64,000 bases of DNA from Platynereis dumerilii (Eukaryota; Annelida; Polychaeta; Phyllodocida; Nereididae), in NCBI GenBank assembly GCA_026936325.1, contig JAPTHN010000013.1:16642632-16706631 (forward strand), given 5' to 3'. Each line of letters begins with the position of its first letter. Position 1 is the stretch's first letter. Position numbers and translations under genes: made by a program. This document shows positions 32,963-45,414 of the stretch, piece by piece. The notes below the pieces were generated by a model. The model ran no database searches, was not told where the DNA came from, and saw only the letters and a program-made list of their open reading frames with translations.

Positions 32963-33271
32963 TATATATTAAAGTAACAACTTCATATTACACTATTGCT
33001 TTAAATACATTCCTATGCCGAAATCCTGAAAATTTCATGATAATACGTTACAAGGTTATATTGAGATAGAAATGAAAGTACACTGGAAAACACACATTTT
33101 TTCATTTATTTAGCGTGACATAAACTTTTTCACCTGATGAATTCTTTCAATTTTACACCTGATGAATTCTTTCAATTTTACAAAGTTTGACATGTTCCTT
33201 TGCTATTTCCATATACTTTTTGGAATCTCCATATCCCCTGGCTTCATAAATCCATTATATATTATACATCC

Positions 33272-33460
33272 CATAGGTGTATTTCGAGCGGGGTCTGGGG
33301 GGGCTGCAGCCCCTCCTGGCATCAGGGCAAATGGCAATCAGGGCAAATCCTGACCAATCAGGGCAGATCCACTGCCCGGTCACATCCGTGCCATGATAAA
33401 ATTTCACGGCAAAATAGCGTCAGCCCCCCCGCGAAATGCCTATCCCGTACGCCTATGAAA
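33272..33460. mobile_element. short TIR element, CATAGGCGTA family
   Basis: CATAGGTGTATTTCGAGCGG faces CCCGTACGCCTATG. G-run and CCCC tracts lie in between, as in the copy at 62701-62928. No clear target duplication. Confidence 0.5.
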
Positions 33461-33606
33461 CATGGATCTGCATTTAAGCCAGGGAAGGTTAATTCTAAAG
33501 GAAAGGAGGAGGACATAGCACTTGGCAAACAACGATTGAAATTGCTGTCCCACATGATAAGTCCAGGTGAGATTATCTTGAGACTGCTCGACAGAGAGGC
33601 AAGAAG

Positions 33607-33826
33607 ATAGAGATAAGTAAATAGATATAGTCAGATTAATAGACAGATAGATAGTCAGATTGAGAGACAGTTAGACAGATTGACAGACAGATAGACAGAT
33701 TGATTGTCAGATTGATAGACAGCTAGACAAACAGCTAGACAGACAGACAGCCGGACATCTAGATAGCTAGACAGATAGCTAGACAGATAGATAGATAGAT
33801 AGCTAGACAGATAGATAGACAGATAA

Positions 33827-33872
<46 letters not shown>
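33607..33872. repeat. GATA/GACA microsatellite
   Basis: Runs of ATAGATAG, CAGATTGA and GACAGCTA. The Ser/Tyr/Leu frame on the - strand is an artefact. Confidence 0.95.
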
Positions 33873-33875
<3 letters not shown>

Positions 33876-34120
33876 CCTCCGAGGGCATCACCCATTTCCC
33901 CTGAGGGCATCAGAGAGAGATGATTCCCTCAGGGCATCTCGGACTGGCGGGCCCTCGGACTTGCGGGCCTCTGAAGACGATTGTAAGAGGTGCCCTGAGG
34001 GCACCTCAGACTAAGGATGCCCTGAGGGCACCTCGGAGTGGCGGGCCTTCGGAATGGCGGGCCCTCGGACTGGCGGGCCCTCGGACTCGTAGGGTGTCAC
34101 CGCTACGCATGGGTCCCAGG
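33873..34120. repeat. inverted partner of the 27.6-27.9 kb tract
   Basis: TGCCCTGAGGGCA and TCGGACTGGCGGGCCCTC words in inverted order relative to 27590-27905, ending in CTACGCATGGGTCCC. Confidence 0.75.
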
Positions 34121-34138
34121 GCTAGACATAAACAAACA

Positions 34139-35236
34139 GGCAGAGTTGACCTAGAGGGAAAATATGGGGGAAATACAAGGGAAAATATGAGGGAAATACA
34201 AGGGAAAATATGAGGGAAATACAAGGGAAAATATGAGGGAAATACAAGGGAAAATATGAGGGAAATACAAGGGAAAATATGAGGGAAATACAAGGGAAAA
34301 TATGAGAGAAATACAAGCGAAAATATGAGGGAAATACAAGGGAAAATATGAGGGAAATACAAGCGAAAATATGAGGGAAATACAAGGGAAAATATGAGAG
34401 AAATACAAGCGAAAATATGAGGGAAATACAAGGGAAAATATGAGGGAAATACAAGCGAAAATATGAGGGAAATACAAGGGAAAATATGAGGGAAATACAA
34501 GCGAAAAAAATATGAGGGAAATACAAGGGAAAATATGAGGGAAATACAAGCGAAAATATGAGGGAAATACAAGCGAAAATATGAGGGAAATACAAGGGAA
34601 AATATGAGGGAAATACAAGGGAAAATATGAGGGAAATACAAGGGAAAATATGAGGGAAAATACAAGGGAAAACATGAGGGAAAATACAAGGAAAATATGA
34701 GGGAAATACAAGGAAAATATAAGGGAAATACAAGGGAAAATATGAGGGAAATACAAGCGAAAATATGAGGGAAATACAAGCAAAAATATGAGGGAAATAC
34801 AAGGGAAAATATGAGAGAAATACAAGCGAAAATATGAGGGAAATACAAGGGAAAATATGAGGGAAATACAAGGGAAAATATGAGGGAAATACAAGGGAAA
34901 ATATGAGGGAAATACAAGGGAAAATATGAGGGAAATACAAGGGAAAATATGAGGGAAATACAAGGGAAAATATGAGGGAAATACAAGGGAAAATATGAGG
35001 GAAATACAAGGGAAAATATGAGGGAAATACAAGGGAAAATATGAGGGAAATACAAGGGAAAATATGAGGGAAATACAAGGGAAAATATGAGGGAAATACA
35101 AGGGAAAATATGAGGGAAATACAAGGGAAAATATGAGGGAAATACAAGGGAAAATATGAGAGAAATACAAGCGAAAATATGAGGGAAATACAAGGGAAAA
35201 TATGAGGGAAATACAAGGGAAAATATGAGGGATAAT
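34139..35236. repeat. 23-bp minisatellite, GAGGGAAATACAAGGGAAAATAT
   Basis: About 48 head-to-tail copies of a 23-bp unit (GAGGGAAATACAAGGGAAAA plus TAT). Substitution variants (GCGAAAA, GAGAGAA) recur in patterned groups. Since 23 is not a multiple of 3 and no frame holds a stop, all three - strand frames stay open for 365-395 codons; these are not genes. Confidence 0.98.
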
Positions 35237-35277
35237 ATGAAAAGCCATGAAATAACACTTTGACCTAATTTAATTAA

Positions 35278-36687
35278 GGTGGCTCGATACTCGTGAACTT
35301 TCTAAGATAGGATTTCTTAAAAATAGTTTAGAATGATCCAAAATATAGTTTATAGCAAGGATATGTAAAAAAAAGTGGTCGCCACCAGCCTTTTTTTCAA
35401 AATATTTGAGGTTATGTACAAGAAAGTCAGTCCACACAAACCTGAAAAACTCAATTTTTTTCTTAACTTTTTTACTGTGAAGTTTGCCCTGCCATTCAGT
35501 GGTCATGCATCCCATATTACGCAATGAAGCATGAAATTAAAGAAGACACTTTCAGGGAAAAGCTGATAACAATTTCAAAGAGATATATTTAGTTTAAAGG
35601 GCGCTCCAAGGGGTTCGAAATAAAAATATTGATTTTGACAATTTTAACTTTTTTCATAAATCATGGCGCTAAAAAAATTGGCTGGATAGGATTTCTGCCC
35701 TGTGATTTCAAAACACAGTAACTGCCATTTCAGTGATTTTGAGAAAAAACGCATTTCTTTGTTTGCAACATTGTGACCTCTGTATCTTAATCTCCAGATG
35801 AAGCACCCTCAAGCCAACTCTTGAAATATAAAGAAAAATAATCAAAGTTTATGTGTGAATATCATTTGTCGCCCAAAACGACTTCTTACTGATATATTAG
35901 ACAATGTTGTGCTTTTTAATGACTTACTGTGTTTTGAATCAGAAACCTTTGATTCTTTATTTCTGTCATTGCTGAAGACATCTACTCAGTTGATGTCAAA
36001 AAACAGTATCTCCCTGTTTGTGTCATGTCAAAACACAGTAACTCAATAATAAGCCAAAGAGATACTGTGTTTCAAAACAAAATGAGTAAATTACTGTGTT
36101 TTGGCCTGACATGACATGTCCATTTTGATGTGAGCAGTTGATACTGTGTTTGTTTATCATGGATTTGTGGGGTAACTAGAGGTGATACAGGTATGAAATT
36201 TGGCATGGAGGTAGATATTATTAGTAGGATTGAGAAGTTATGCTCAACTCAGTTACTGTTTTTTGGTCACTTACTGTGTTTCAATTTCACAGGGCAGATT
36301 TCTCATTTCTTTGTCATTTATTTCCAAATATTGTGAGGAACAATAAAATGCATAAGAGAAGGTTTGCTACCGCGATGGATTTTGATATAAAAATTTATTT
36401 GTATTTCAAAGTCATTTTTGAGAAATTTGACCTGCTTGCCGAAAATTGCCTGTAAAAATATTCTATTTGGACTATAAAGCTGAAACTCTGTGGGATTGCA
36501 GTCCTCTTCACAGCGCATGTAATGCTTTAAACCAGAAGTCTTTAACCCTAATAGAAGTGGCGCAAATGGACAATGAAGCGGCCGTCGCATGGAATTATAA
36601 AAAGACAAAAAAGCTGCCCACAGAGCTCAGCAGGCTGCTATTGCTATGGTGACATCGCCATTGCTTGGCCACGAGTAGCCAGCCACC
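35278..36687. mobile_element. TTAA-flanked TIR element, 1.41 kb
   Basis: Ends GGTGGCTCGATACTCGTG and complement CACGAGTAGCCAGCCACC, flanked by TTAA (35274-35277, 36688-36691). TTAA targets are typical of piggyBac and Kolobok elements. No transposase frame. It contains a second complete element at 35697-36295. Confidence 0.88.
35697..36295. mobile_element. nested TIR element with word AAAACACAGTAAC
   Basis: Ends GCCCTGTGATTTCAAAACAC and TCACAGGGC; flanks GGATTTCT and AGATTTCT (7 of 8), a hAT-sized duplication. AAAACACAGTAA or its complement recurs at the ends and near 36030, 36070, 36095, 36140 and 36275. Confidence 0.7.
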
Positions 36688-36691
36688 TTAA

Positions 36692-38543
36692 GTACATAGG
36701 AATGTAGGCCTACAGGATTTATATCCCTGACCAGTTTTGGTGTTATTAGGGACAATACTTGGCTAGTCATGGAATAAATACATGGTTAATTTACGTATGA
36801 TGTCATTCAGTAATTAGAGAATTTATGGACACAGCATTTTTTTCCCAATATTGCATCATGAACAAAAAAAATGAATCATTTCTCCTTATTTCAAGGAACA
36901 ACACATTTTCTCGAATAAAAATTGTCTTGTATATTTTTGACAGGTTTATACAGGTCCTTGCCAGAACTTGGGAGGAAATAAGAATACGACTTGTTTTGAA
37001 GATGGTTTCCATGTATGGATCACTCGTTTAAATTACCTTAAAGAATGAAAAATAAAAGTAACTATTGAATTGAGTGCTATCCTAGAAAGTTTCAAATAGG
37101 CCTGAATAATCATTTCAGAATTGATGAGTTGCCATGATCCATATCATTTCTATTCATCTGGTTCAAATAATGCTTTTTTTTCTTCAAAACGTGTGATGTA
37201 CTTGACAATATGAGTACAAGTACTGTACTCATGATTTGGCATCAGTACTGAGAACATGAGAGTTCATGAATACACCAGTGCACATGTACTTCAACCCTGA
37301 TAGGAATCCTTAATCTGCAGTCTGAAAGTAGATTTGTTTTTTTACTAAAAGCAGCAGACTATGACAGCTCAAACAATAGCCTACATCTGTCTCCATACTG
37401 GTTACTGTGTACCGTTTGCTCTATGCAAAGCGACCTAGTTAATCACAAAATCTTAAATTCAATCACAAAATCTTAAATTCAAGACAAGAAACCAATTCAA
37501 TTATAACAAAACATAGCCAGTATGCTGTATTTATGTATTAGACATCTTGATGTGAAATTACAAGCATTAAATATTCAAAAATCAAAAGATTAGGGGATTC
37601 TAGTAAAAAATGCACTATAATTTACTATTTACTAAAACTGCCTAATCTCCCAGAAAACTGACTGATTCCAAATTTTTTGTGTGTGTTACTTGTACTATAA
37701 GACAGCATACTGGCTATAATGCAAAGTTTGTTGTTTGCTCTTGTATGTATGAGAACTAGCAAAATGTAAACAGAAAAATCCTTAATTAGGTCACTTGGTT
37801 AGTACACAGTGTGGTGCAGCATGGTGCCCAATGATTACAGGTAGATGACACAACGATAAGGCCACAGGGCTATTTTTGTCTTTGGGAAACCCCACCAGAT
37901 GACATGTTATCTGGTTTGCTTGCAATTTAAATGAAATCCTGTGACCAACAGTTATTAATACTCTAGTTGTTAACAGGTTACAATCCCCCAATCTGCATGA
38001 TACAAACCAACAGCACACATTTCTATTGAATGCTGTCTTAAGAACATAATCACAAGCTGACCTAAACAATCAAACATTCAAAGCTATTCAATAAACACAC
38101 TCATTAAGTCGAACTCCTTGGCTTGGTCAACAACACCAAAGGGGATTCCAACACAGCTGCTATTGCTTTGCAATGCCACATAAATTCAGAACTACAAAAC
38201 TGATTAATTTAAAATAATCAAATTGCTGTCAGCCATGGAAAACCACTAAGAACTGAGTATGTAGTCACTTTGGACCACACCTATATGCATAGTATAACCT
38301 TGAAACATCTTTGATATTTGGTTAACTGCCTCCACAGTTTCAGTGTGAGTTGGAAAAAAATTCTGTGTTGACACGGCCATAGGAGAATTTGTTTTAACTT
38401 GTCTCGTATATAAGTGTCCTCAGAGTTGTCCTGTTTGCCATTCCATTTAGGAGATATCCCATGCAATATAGTTATAGTCCATGGACATTTCCATTTCTAG
38501 ATATGCCCCTGCTCACCCTACCCAGCGCAGAAGCAGTCACTGA
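36692..38543. other. gene-free; small MITE inside
   Basis: AT-rich, no supported exon. 37443-37482 has a 20-bp direct duplication (TCACAAAATCTTAAATTCAA). Confidence 0.4.
37513..37717. mobile_element. 205-bp MITE, ATAGCCAGTATGCTGT ends
   Basis: ATAGCCAGTATGCTGT faces its perfect complement ACAGCATACTGGCTAT. Interior AT-rich, no frame. Confidence 0.7.
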
Positions 38544-39088
38544 TGGGGCAAGGTGGGAAAACTGTGGCCCCTTTTTATTCTCGGGGAAATCCAGACCCTT
38601 AACGGTTTAGTTAATTGTACTTACTTTGATGGACATATTTCAACCAGTCTGGTGAAAATGAGAACTGCATGCTGCTGCCACCTGGCACAAAAGTAAGTTT
38701 TGTATGCTTCGGCATTGCAGCTCCAAGGAAATAGTTCCAATTTCATGGCACATTCACAAAGTTTCTATTCAACATTGAGATTAACCAGAGTAAGACTTGC
38801 CAATCACATAAGGAAGTTGACAAGGCCATCAGCATACGTGTAGTTCAGAAACAGCCCTGGTTTCTTCCAGACAAAAATTTTGTGAGTTCCCCACAACGGG
38901 TTGGTATGGACCGCTAGCTGGAGCTCGCGGAATTTCACACTTGCCACTAGGTGGCAACACATGATAGCATATATTCTGCCAAGGCTGGAAAAATCAGTGG
39001 CAATGAAACAGCGGTCCACTTGTAGACAATATTTCAATGATTAAAACACAGTTAAATTGTTTGATTGTTTGTTGAAACAACCTAACAC

Positions 39089-39257
39089 CAGTTCGCGAAT
39101 GGGGGGGGCACCTGGGGGGCACGCGATTCTCTGGGGGGGGTACCCATAATAGTAATTGTATATTTTAGCCAAGGTTGAAAAGTTCATATGGGGGGGCACC
39201 TGGGGGGGCACAGGTCCAATATGGGGGGGCACGTGCCCCCCCATAGGGACGCCACTG
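39089..39257. mobile_element. 169-bp non-autonomous hAT element
   Basis: Ends CAGTTCGCGAATGG and GGGACGCCACTG with a perfect 8-bp duplication CCTAACAC (39081-39088, 39258-39265). Close relative of 20605-20802. Confidence 0.9.
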
Positions 39258-39308
39258 CCTAACACTGTGACCTTAATCGTCTGTTTGTTTGAATGCAACT
39301 GTATTTAT

Positions 39309-40930
39309 AGTCCTTGTCATACTTATGTGGAATCTCAAGTTTTTTTTCTATGCTGTTGAACTGTGATGTCAGAGATGACTCTATTCTAGCATTGCAATAT
39401 ATGTAATTTAACTACAAACTGTGATGTCATTTCAAACTGGGTCAGATTCCCCAGCTTCTAGCCAATGATAATCCTCCTGAACTGAGCGTCACAGTTTCAA
39501 CACAGTGTCAGAGTAAGAGTTTTATCAGGGATAGCCCGACAACTGCGTCATTTCGGCTTGATAGCCAATGGGCTGACAGTAAACTACGCATCACAATTCA
39601 AACATTGATATATTGAAGGAAGCATTAAATTTGTGATCCCAATCAGAGTCCGCGAAAAGTGCTTTTGATGTACAGGACATTCGGGCAGGTAGCTTCCGAA
39701 GTTTACCTGCCCGGATGAAATTTTACCTGCCCAAAATTCCCATTTTATTAATTTCAAAAGGCAACCGCACAAACTGTTCCCCACATTAATTTAGGCCTAA
39801 TTACAAATATATGATATAATATATAACAAATGATATAATAAATGTCACACAATTTCAAAAATTGAGTATTGAATATGATTTTTTTGGTATTATTACACCA
39901 GGAAGGATCACACTGGAAATAAGTCGAAAATGTTTCTGTGCTATCCTAATGTAATTCTGACAAAGGACTTCTTGTGTGTGCTAACATGCATGTACATATT
40001 TCTTATTGGATAAAGTCAATCAGCTGGTATTTCATGATAACTACAGTTATGTATAGGCATTGCAGAAAACCTGTCAGGCCTCCTGCTAACTGTTGCAACC
40101 CTGCAAAACCTCCAATCCAGTAAAAAAACTTACAAGTACTTCCTTAAGATGAAACTTGCTAATTGCAATCATGAGGTATTCACCAGTGTAGGTATTGACA
40201 CTTGATCTGATGCTTAATTGCAATCCATTTCACACTTCTGTCAGCCAGTCTGTCTCATTGGTGTTTGTCAATTGCACTGGAGATTTTAAAGGCCTGTGCA
40301 AATTGCATTGCATGGTCTATCAATGGATTGACTCTACAGCATAACCATCGGACATTTGGGCAGGTAACCACTGTATTTCTGCCGGACACACGCTATTTTT
40401 GCCGGTTTTGACCGGCAAACCGGCGCTTTTCGCGGACTCTGATCCCAATGGTTTATCATAGACAATCACCAGTCTAATCCTTCCAAATGGCAGCTTTGTG
40501 AGCATTCACAGTAGACAACTGTTATAATCCCAACAGAGTTGTTTGATTAATCTACAAACTTGCTAACTTACAACTTTAAACTTTGACGGAAGTTGGTATA
40601 AACAGAAGGCTTTGACAATTTGTTTGTAAACACATGGCTTATGTTGTGTACATTTGTTCTGGCAGCCCATTGGCTGAGAGGCTGTGATGTCAAACTTGCA
40701 TGGGTTTTCCCAGACCCAATTTTCACTCTGACACTGAGTTGAAACTGTGATGCTCAGTTTGGTGGATTGGCATTGGTTAGAAGCTGGGGAATCTGACCCA
40801 GTTTAAAATGACATCACAGCTTGTAGTTAATTTACATATATTGCAATGCTAGAATAGAGTCATCTCTGACATCACAGTTCAACAGCATAGAAAAAAAACT
40901 TGAGATTCAACGTAAGTATGACAAGGACTG
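39309..40930. mobile_element. element with about 280-bp inverted arms
   Basis: The left arm (AGTCCTTGTCATACTTATGT ... CTGAACTGAGCGTCACAG) and right arm (GATGCTCAGTTTGGTGGATT ... GTATGACAAGGACT) are inverted copies. A solo right-type arm sits at 25565-25765. A hAT element is inserted in the centre. Confidence 0.75.
39644..40441. mobile_element. 798-bp non-autonomous hAT element
   Basis: Ends CAGAGTCCGCGAAAAGTGC and complement GCGCTTTTCGCGGACTCTG, with a perfect 8-bp duplication ATCCCAAT (39636-39643, 40442-40449). Subterminal ACATTYGGGCAGGTA words lie near both ends. Inserted into the long-arm element. Confidence 0.93.
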
Positions 40931-41001
40931 TAATTAGCTTGCGCTGTTTTTATTTTTTTACCACAATTGCCCCCTGGGTATGGATTTCCCCCACCTAACC
41001 C

Positions 41002-42023
41002 TATGGTCCTATCATCCAAAAATTGCTGGCACACAGTTTACGTAGATATATTTGTACTAATGTGATCGATAATGTGTATACTTCTTGTAAAAGCTTAGTG
41101 ACATTTAAATGCAGCTTTGTACAACAAAATAATCAATGCCTGATTATATACGTAAAAATGTATAAGCGACAAGGCTAAAAGTGTCTGAACGACTTTTAGA
41201 TATCGTTCAAAAAAGCAAGCTGTATTTTCAGCTATCCACTTTTAGTTCTTAGACTAGCATAAATAATAAATGGACTTCTTCATAAATACCAGCAAGCAGT
41301 ATGAGATACTGTATGAGATAGTTTTCCAATTTAAAAATTTTGTCGTTCTGCCAATCAGGTATTGAATGATTCTTTAGTAGGCACTGGCAGTTCCAAACAG
41401 ATTTATTCAGTTCACAAACAACATAAGTACTATCAATTGGCATACCATTTGGGTTGAGGAGGAACGGTTTTGTTATTCCAAATATATTTTTAGTTTTCTT
41501 TCAAAGATTACATTTTAATCTATTATGCAAAGCAATAGCAGTACTATTGTATTAATGCATGCTGAAATAACAAGTTTACCTAAACCTTGGGAAGTGTCAA
41601 AATTGCATCCTATATGTTTTCTGTGATTCTTCTATCGAGATATCAAAACAAATGATTGAGCCATCAAAAGGGACAAATTGCTTCTGCCAATAAATAATGA
41701 TAGCAAAGAACTGGATTCTCAGATAGTTCACAAATATCCAGTGAACTATACGAAAACTTCATATGTTAAAGTGAAATAATTTATATTGATTTTTTGATTT
41801 TTTCTTAAAATATGTATTTAAAGCTGTCTCCTTTCAAAAAATGTACATTTCAATCCGTGAATTAACTAGAAATTAAACTGGTAATAAATATAAGCAAACT
41901 GACACTCTTCAACTGAGCATCTGTAGGTTGGACAGTTGTGTAAATAGGTCTGTCTCCATCTGTAATTCTGAATTTATGTATAGGTGGCACCTCAAACAAT
42001 ACATGTAGCAGTGTTGGAATCCC
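41002..42023. other. no gene recognised
   Basis: AT-rich non-coding sequence without supported repeats. Confidence 0.4.
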
Positions 42024-42027
42024 CTTT

Positions 42028-44741
42028 GGGTCATTCCACATCAAATCAACCAAATTTCCGAAAATCCCCAGCATGTCTAGTGATGCAGACCGGACCGCCT
42101 TGGACCGGTCCGGTCCGCGGTCCAGCCCTGGACCGCCAAAATACCGGACCACCTACAAAAAACCGGTCCAGCGTTGGACCGGACCAGTCAAGTGCCGGTC
42201 CGGACCGATCCAGTGATTTTTAATGTCATGAAGAGTATCGCATGAATTTTGTCATCTCTAAAAATGGAATTTATGTTGTATAGCATGTTTTTACCCCATA
42301 TAATCATAATTTTTGAAATGCCGATGGACCGCTTCTGGACCGGTCCAGTAACAAAATCGGACCACCCCATCCTGGACCAGACCAGGACCGGACCACTTTT
42401 TGTAAATACCGGACCACCCTCTAAAAGGTGGTCCGGTCTGCATCACTAAGCATGACCGACTCTGATTCCATTCAAACTTTCCACATTTCAAGAACATTAT
42501 CAGGAAAGAGCAAATCCAAAATTGCAGGACGATAGCTCAAATATTTTTGGAGATATGATGAAATGAATTGTGAAAAATTGAAAAAAATATCAAAAATTGT
42601 CCATTTTTAAAAGAGCTATCAAACTTTCAATATTGTCCTAAACTTTTAAATATTTTTTGGCAAAGTATTAGATACCCAAAAGTAATAAACAGAAGCAGAG
42701 AAATGGCTTTCCACGAAATCGCCTGTCCCACAGAAATTTTCAAAGTTGACTGATTTATCACACCAAAATCCAATATTCATGATTTTTTTTGGTAACCTTA
42801 AATACATCCCAAAACGTTCATACTTTGTATGGTATTACTTTGCTACATAGAGCATAAGTACAATAAGTATTAATTTTCCGAAACCTCTCGTTATTGATAT
42901 ACAGTGTGTTTAATTTATGAATTTCACAAAACAACCCATTTTCAAGCAAAGACAACTACATGGCATAAAAGGACTTGGAATGACCTTTAAAATGATATAT
43001 AGAAATATGTGTGTATTTGAGTCCTTCATTCTGAAGATCAGTTTTTTTTCAACTGTGAGAATTTGTTGATTTTTTTGCAAATGGAGAAAAAAATTGTGTA
43101 AGTGGATTGTTGTAGTCATGTAATAAGACAATTGTCATTTCCAGTCATGTAATACAATAAATAGTAAGAATTTGTTGTGTAAAATAACACTATCTGAACT
43201 TTTTGACTACTTATCAGCTGGGATGAAGCAAAAATTGTTCGCAACTTTTTCTCAGTACTTGAATCATCATACAATGATAAAAAATGAATTTATAATAGAT
43301 GCCCAATTTTAAACACTATCAAGTTAATATAGGTGAACTAGGGCTGCAGTGGGGTATCTACCAACCATATAACATATGAAACTGTTTTCAATTTGCTAAA
43401 ATTATATTTTTTGCCGGCAGTTAATGATAAGTCACTGATTTCAACAATTATACGGTCAACAGGCACCCAACATTGATGTCGGGACCTTTTGACATCACAA
43501 TACATCCACAGTGATTCCACACAATACCATGAGATGTCTATAAAATTACCATGATACAAATCACCATCTTAACAACAAAATGCCAGCTCTCAGTTTTTCT
43601 ATCAGGTTGTTTAGGTGTGGTAGCACTTCCAGCAAACTTTTTTTAACCACCTGAAAAACTTCTGTGATGAAGTGTAATCCATTCGAAATATGATAAAAAA
43701 AATAAATAAATAAATCATATTATATGTATTTTTCCCTGTTGTAAAGTCTCGTGTGGTAGTTCTTTCTGCTAAATATAAAATTGCAGTAGCCAATGGATAA
43801 AGTCTCATTTAAGTGAGATGAATACGGTTGTCAGACGCCTTTCATAAATATGACCACTGCTAAACAATTAATTAATCTTTTTTAATTTATGCCCGTTGAA
43901 ACCTTTTGAGAATATTGATTTGTTGACAATTTAGTTCATTTATTTCCAAAAATTGTCATCCAGAAAAAGGAAAACTCATTGAGAATGATTAATATAACAA
44001 ATACAATATGTAATGTGTGATAAAATACTCATCCGTCTATTTTAAAAAATGTTGGTCAAATCGAATATGACTCTACTTGAGTGTGGATATTCAGTATGAA
44101 GAACTCAAATACACACACATTTCTATATATCATTTTGAAGCTCTCTCCTAGTTCTTTCATGCTGCATATTTGTTTTTTCCATATCACCTACGCCACATGG
44201 CCATTTTGTGGCTTGAAAATATGTTATTTTGTGAAATTCTAAAATTCAGAGTACAATATATTAATAACCAGTGGTTTTTGGACAATGATACTTATTTTAC
44301 TCATGCACTATATGGCAATGAACTACCATGCGAAATATGACGGTTTTCTGATCTGTTTAAGACAGGCAAAAAAAATCATGAATATTGGATTTTAGTGTGA
44401 TAAATCAATCAACTTTGATAATTTCTGTTCGACAGCCATTCTTGTGGAAAACCACTTTACTGCTTCTATTAATTAGTTTAGGGTGTTACTGGCATTTTAT
44501 AAAAAATCAATAAGTTCAGGTCCAAATTTGAAGTGTAATGACAATTTTACAAATGGATGTTTTTCGACATTTTTTCCAATTTTTCAAACTTCTTTTTATC
44601 ATAACTCTGAAAATAATTTAGCTATCGCCCTGTAATTTTGGATTTGCTCTTTCCTAGTAATTTATTTGAAACGTGGCAAGTTTGAAAGAAATCAGAGGTG
44701 GTCATGCTGGGACCATTGGTTGATTTTGCATGGAATGACCC
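42028..44741. mobile_element. GGGTCATTC element, 2.7 kb, 4-bp duplication
   Basis: Ends GGGTCATTCCACATCAAATC and complement GCATGGAATGACCC, flanked by CTTT on both sides (42024-42027, 44742-44745). The arms stay recognisably inverted for several hundred bases (GCAAATCCAAAATTGCAGGA facing TGTAATTTTGGATTTGC). A hAT element sits 50 bp inside the left end. Same end and duplication length as 57550-58529. No transposase frame. Confidence 0.85.
42078..42448. mobile_element. 371-bp hAT element rich in GGACCGGTCC
   Basis: Ends TAGTGATGCAGACCGGACC and complement GGTCCGGTCTGCATCACTA; flanks AGCATGTC and AGCATGAC (7 of 8). CCGGTCC words repeat near both ends. Confidence 0.85.
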
Positions 44742-44745
44742 CTTT

Positions 44746-45143
44746 GCTTTTTAACAAGGTGTTGACGACCTGCCAAGGAGTCAGACTTAAAGTTGAATCC
44801 CACACTTGGCAAGAAATTTCAAATTCATGAGATATTCATAAAACTTTGCCAAAAAGTTCTTCAAAAAGAATGCTTTCCAATGTAAAAAAAAATTAGGCGA
44901 GCTATCCAACATAATTTTCGAACTATGATCTTTTCAAAATCTTATGTCATTACATTAAAACATACAGTAAAATACTAAAAAAGTGTGGGATATATTACAA
45001 AAAGCAGCATCACTCGAACAATATCCAAAAGATATTTATGAAAAATTAAAGGATTAGGGCTGAAAATACACTTTATTGAAAAACAAGTCTTTGAAGGGGG
45101 GTAACCAATGTTTTATGTGGTGTACAATATGAGAAAATTATGA
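44746..45143. other. no gene recognised
   Basis: AT-rich non-coding spacer between two TIR elements. Confidence 0.4.
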
Positions 45144-45414
45144 AAACCAGTTAAAAAAAAAAGTCCCCTTTAAAATAAACTTGAATATCTCACATATTCC
45201 TTCTCCGATTTTTATGAAAGTTGGATTGGATTATAGGCCTGTATATCGACCCTACATGTGTGTATTTATAGTTTAGTGTCGTTATTCCTGGCTGAGCCAG
45301 CAGCCTTCGAGTGAGCCTACCCCTGTTTTCAAAAATCTGTGGCTTTTCCAATGCATATGAACAATTTGACCAAGCGGGGGAGCCACCAGCTGGGGTATTT
45401 TTGTTGAACCGTTT
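45144..45414. mobile_element. TIR element, family ACAGTTCAAC (copy 2)
   Basis: Diverged ends AAACCAGTTAAAA and TTTTTGTTGAACCGTTT. The core shares CTTCTCCGATTTTTATGAAA and GGCTGAGCCAGCAGCCTTCG with the copies at 4.0 and 57.5-60 kb. Confidence 0.6.

Larger units (their letters stand above)
38544..41001. mobile_element. composite TIR element (relative of 24.1 kb copy)
   Basis: Left GGGGCAAGGTGGGAAAAC and right TGGATTTCCCCCACCTAACC are diverged inverted ends of the GGGTAAGGTGGGGG family. The inside holds three other elements (39089-39257, 39309-40930, 39644-40441). Boundaries are moderately supported. Confidence 0.45.

Noticed and set aside
34006-35258. Three - strand open frames of 365-395 codons
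   Set aside because: They are the three frames of a 23-bp tandem repeat; no signal, domain or splice context.
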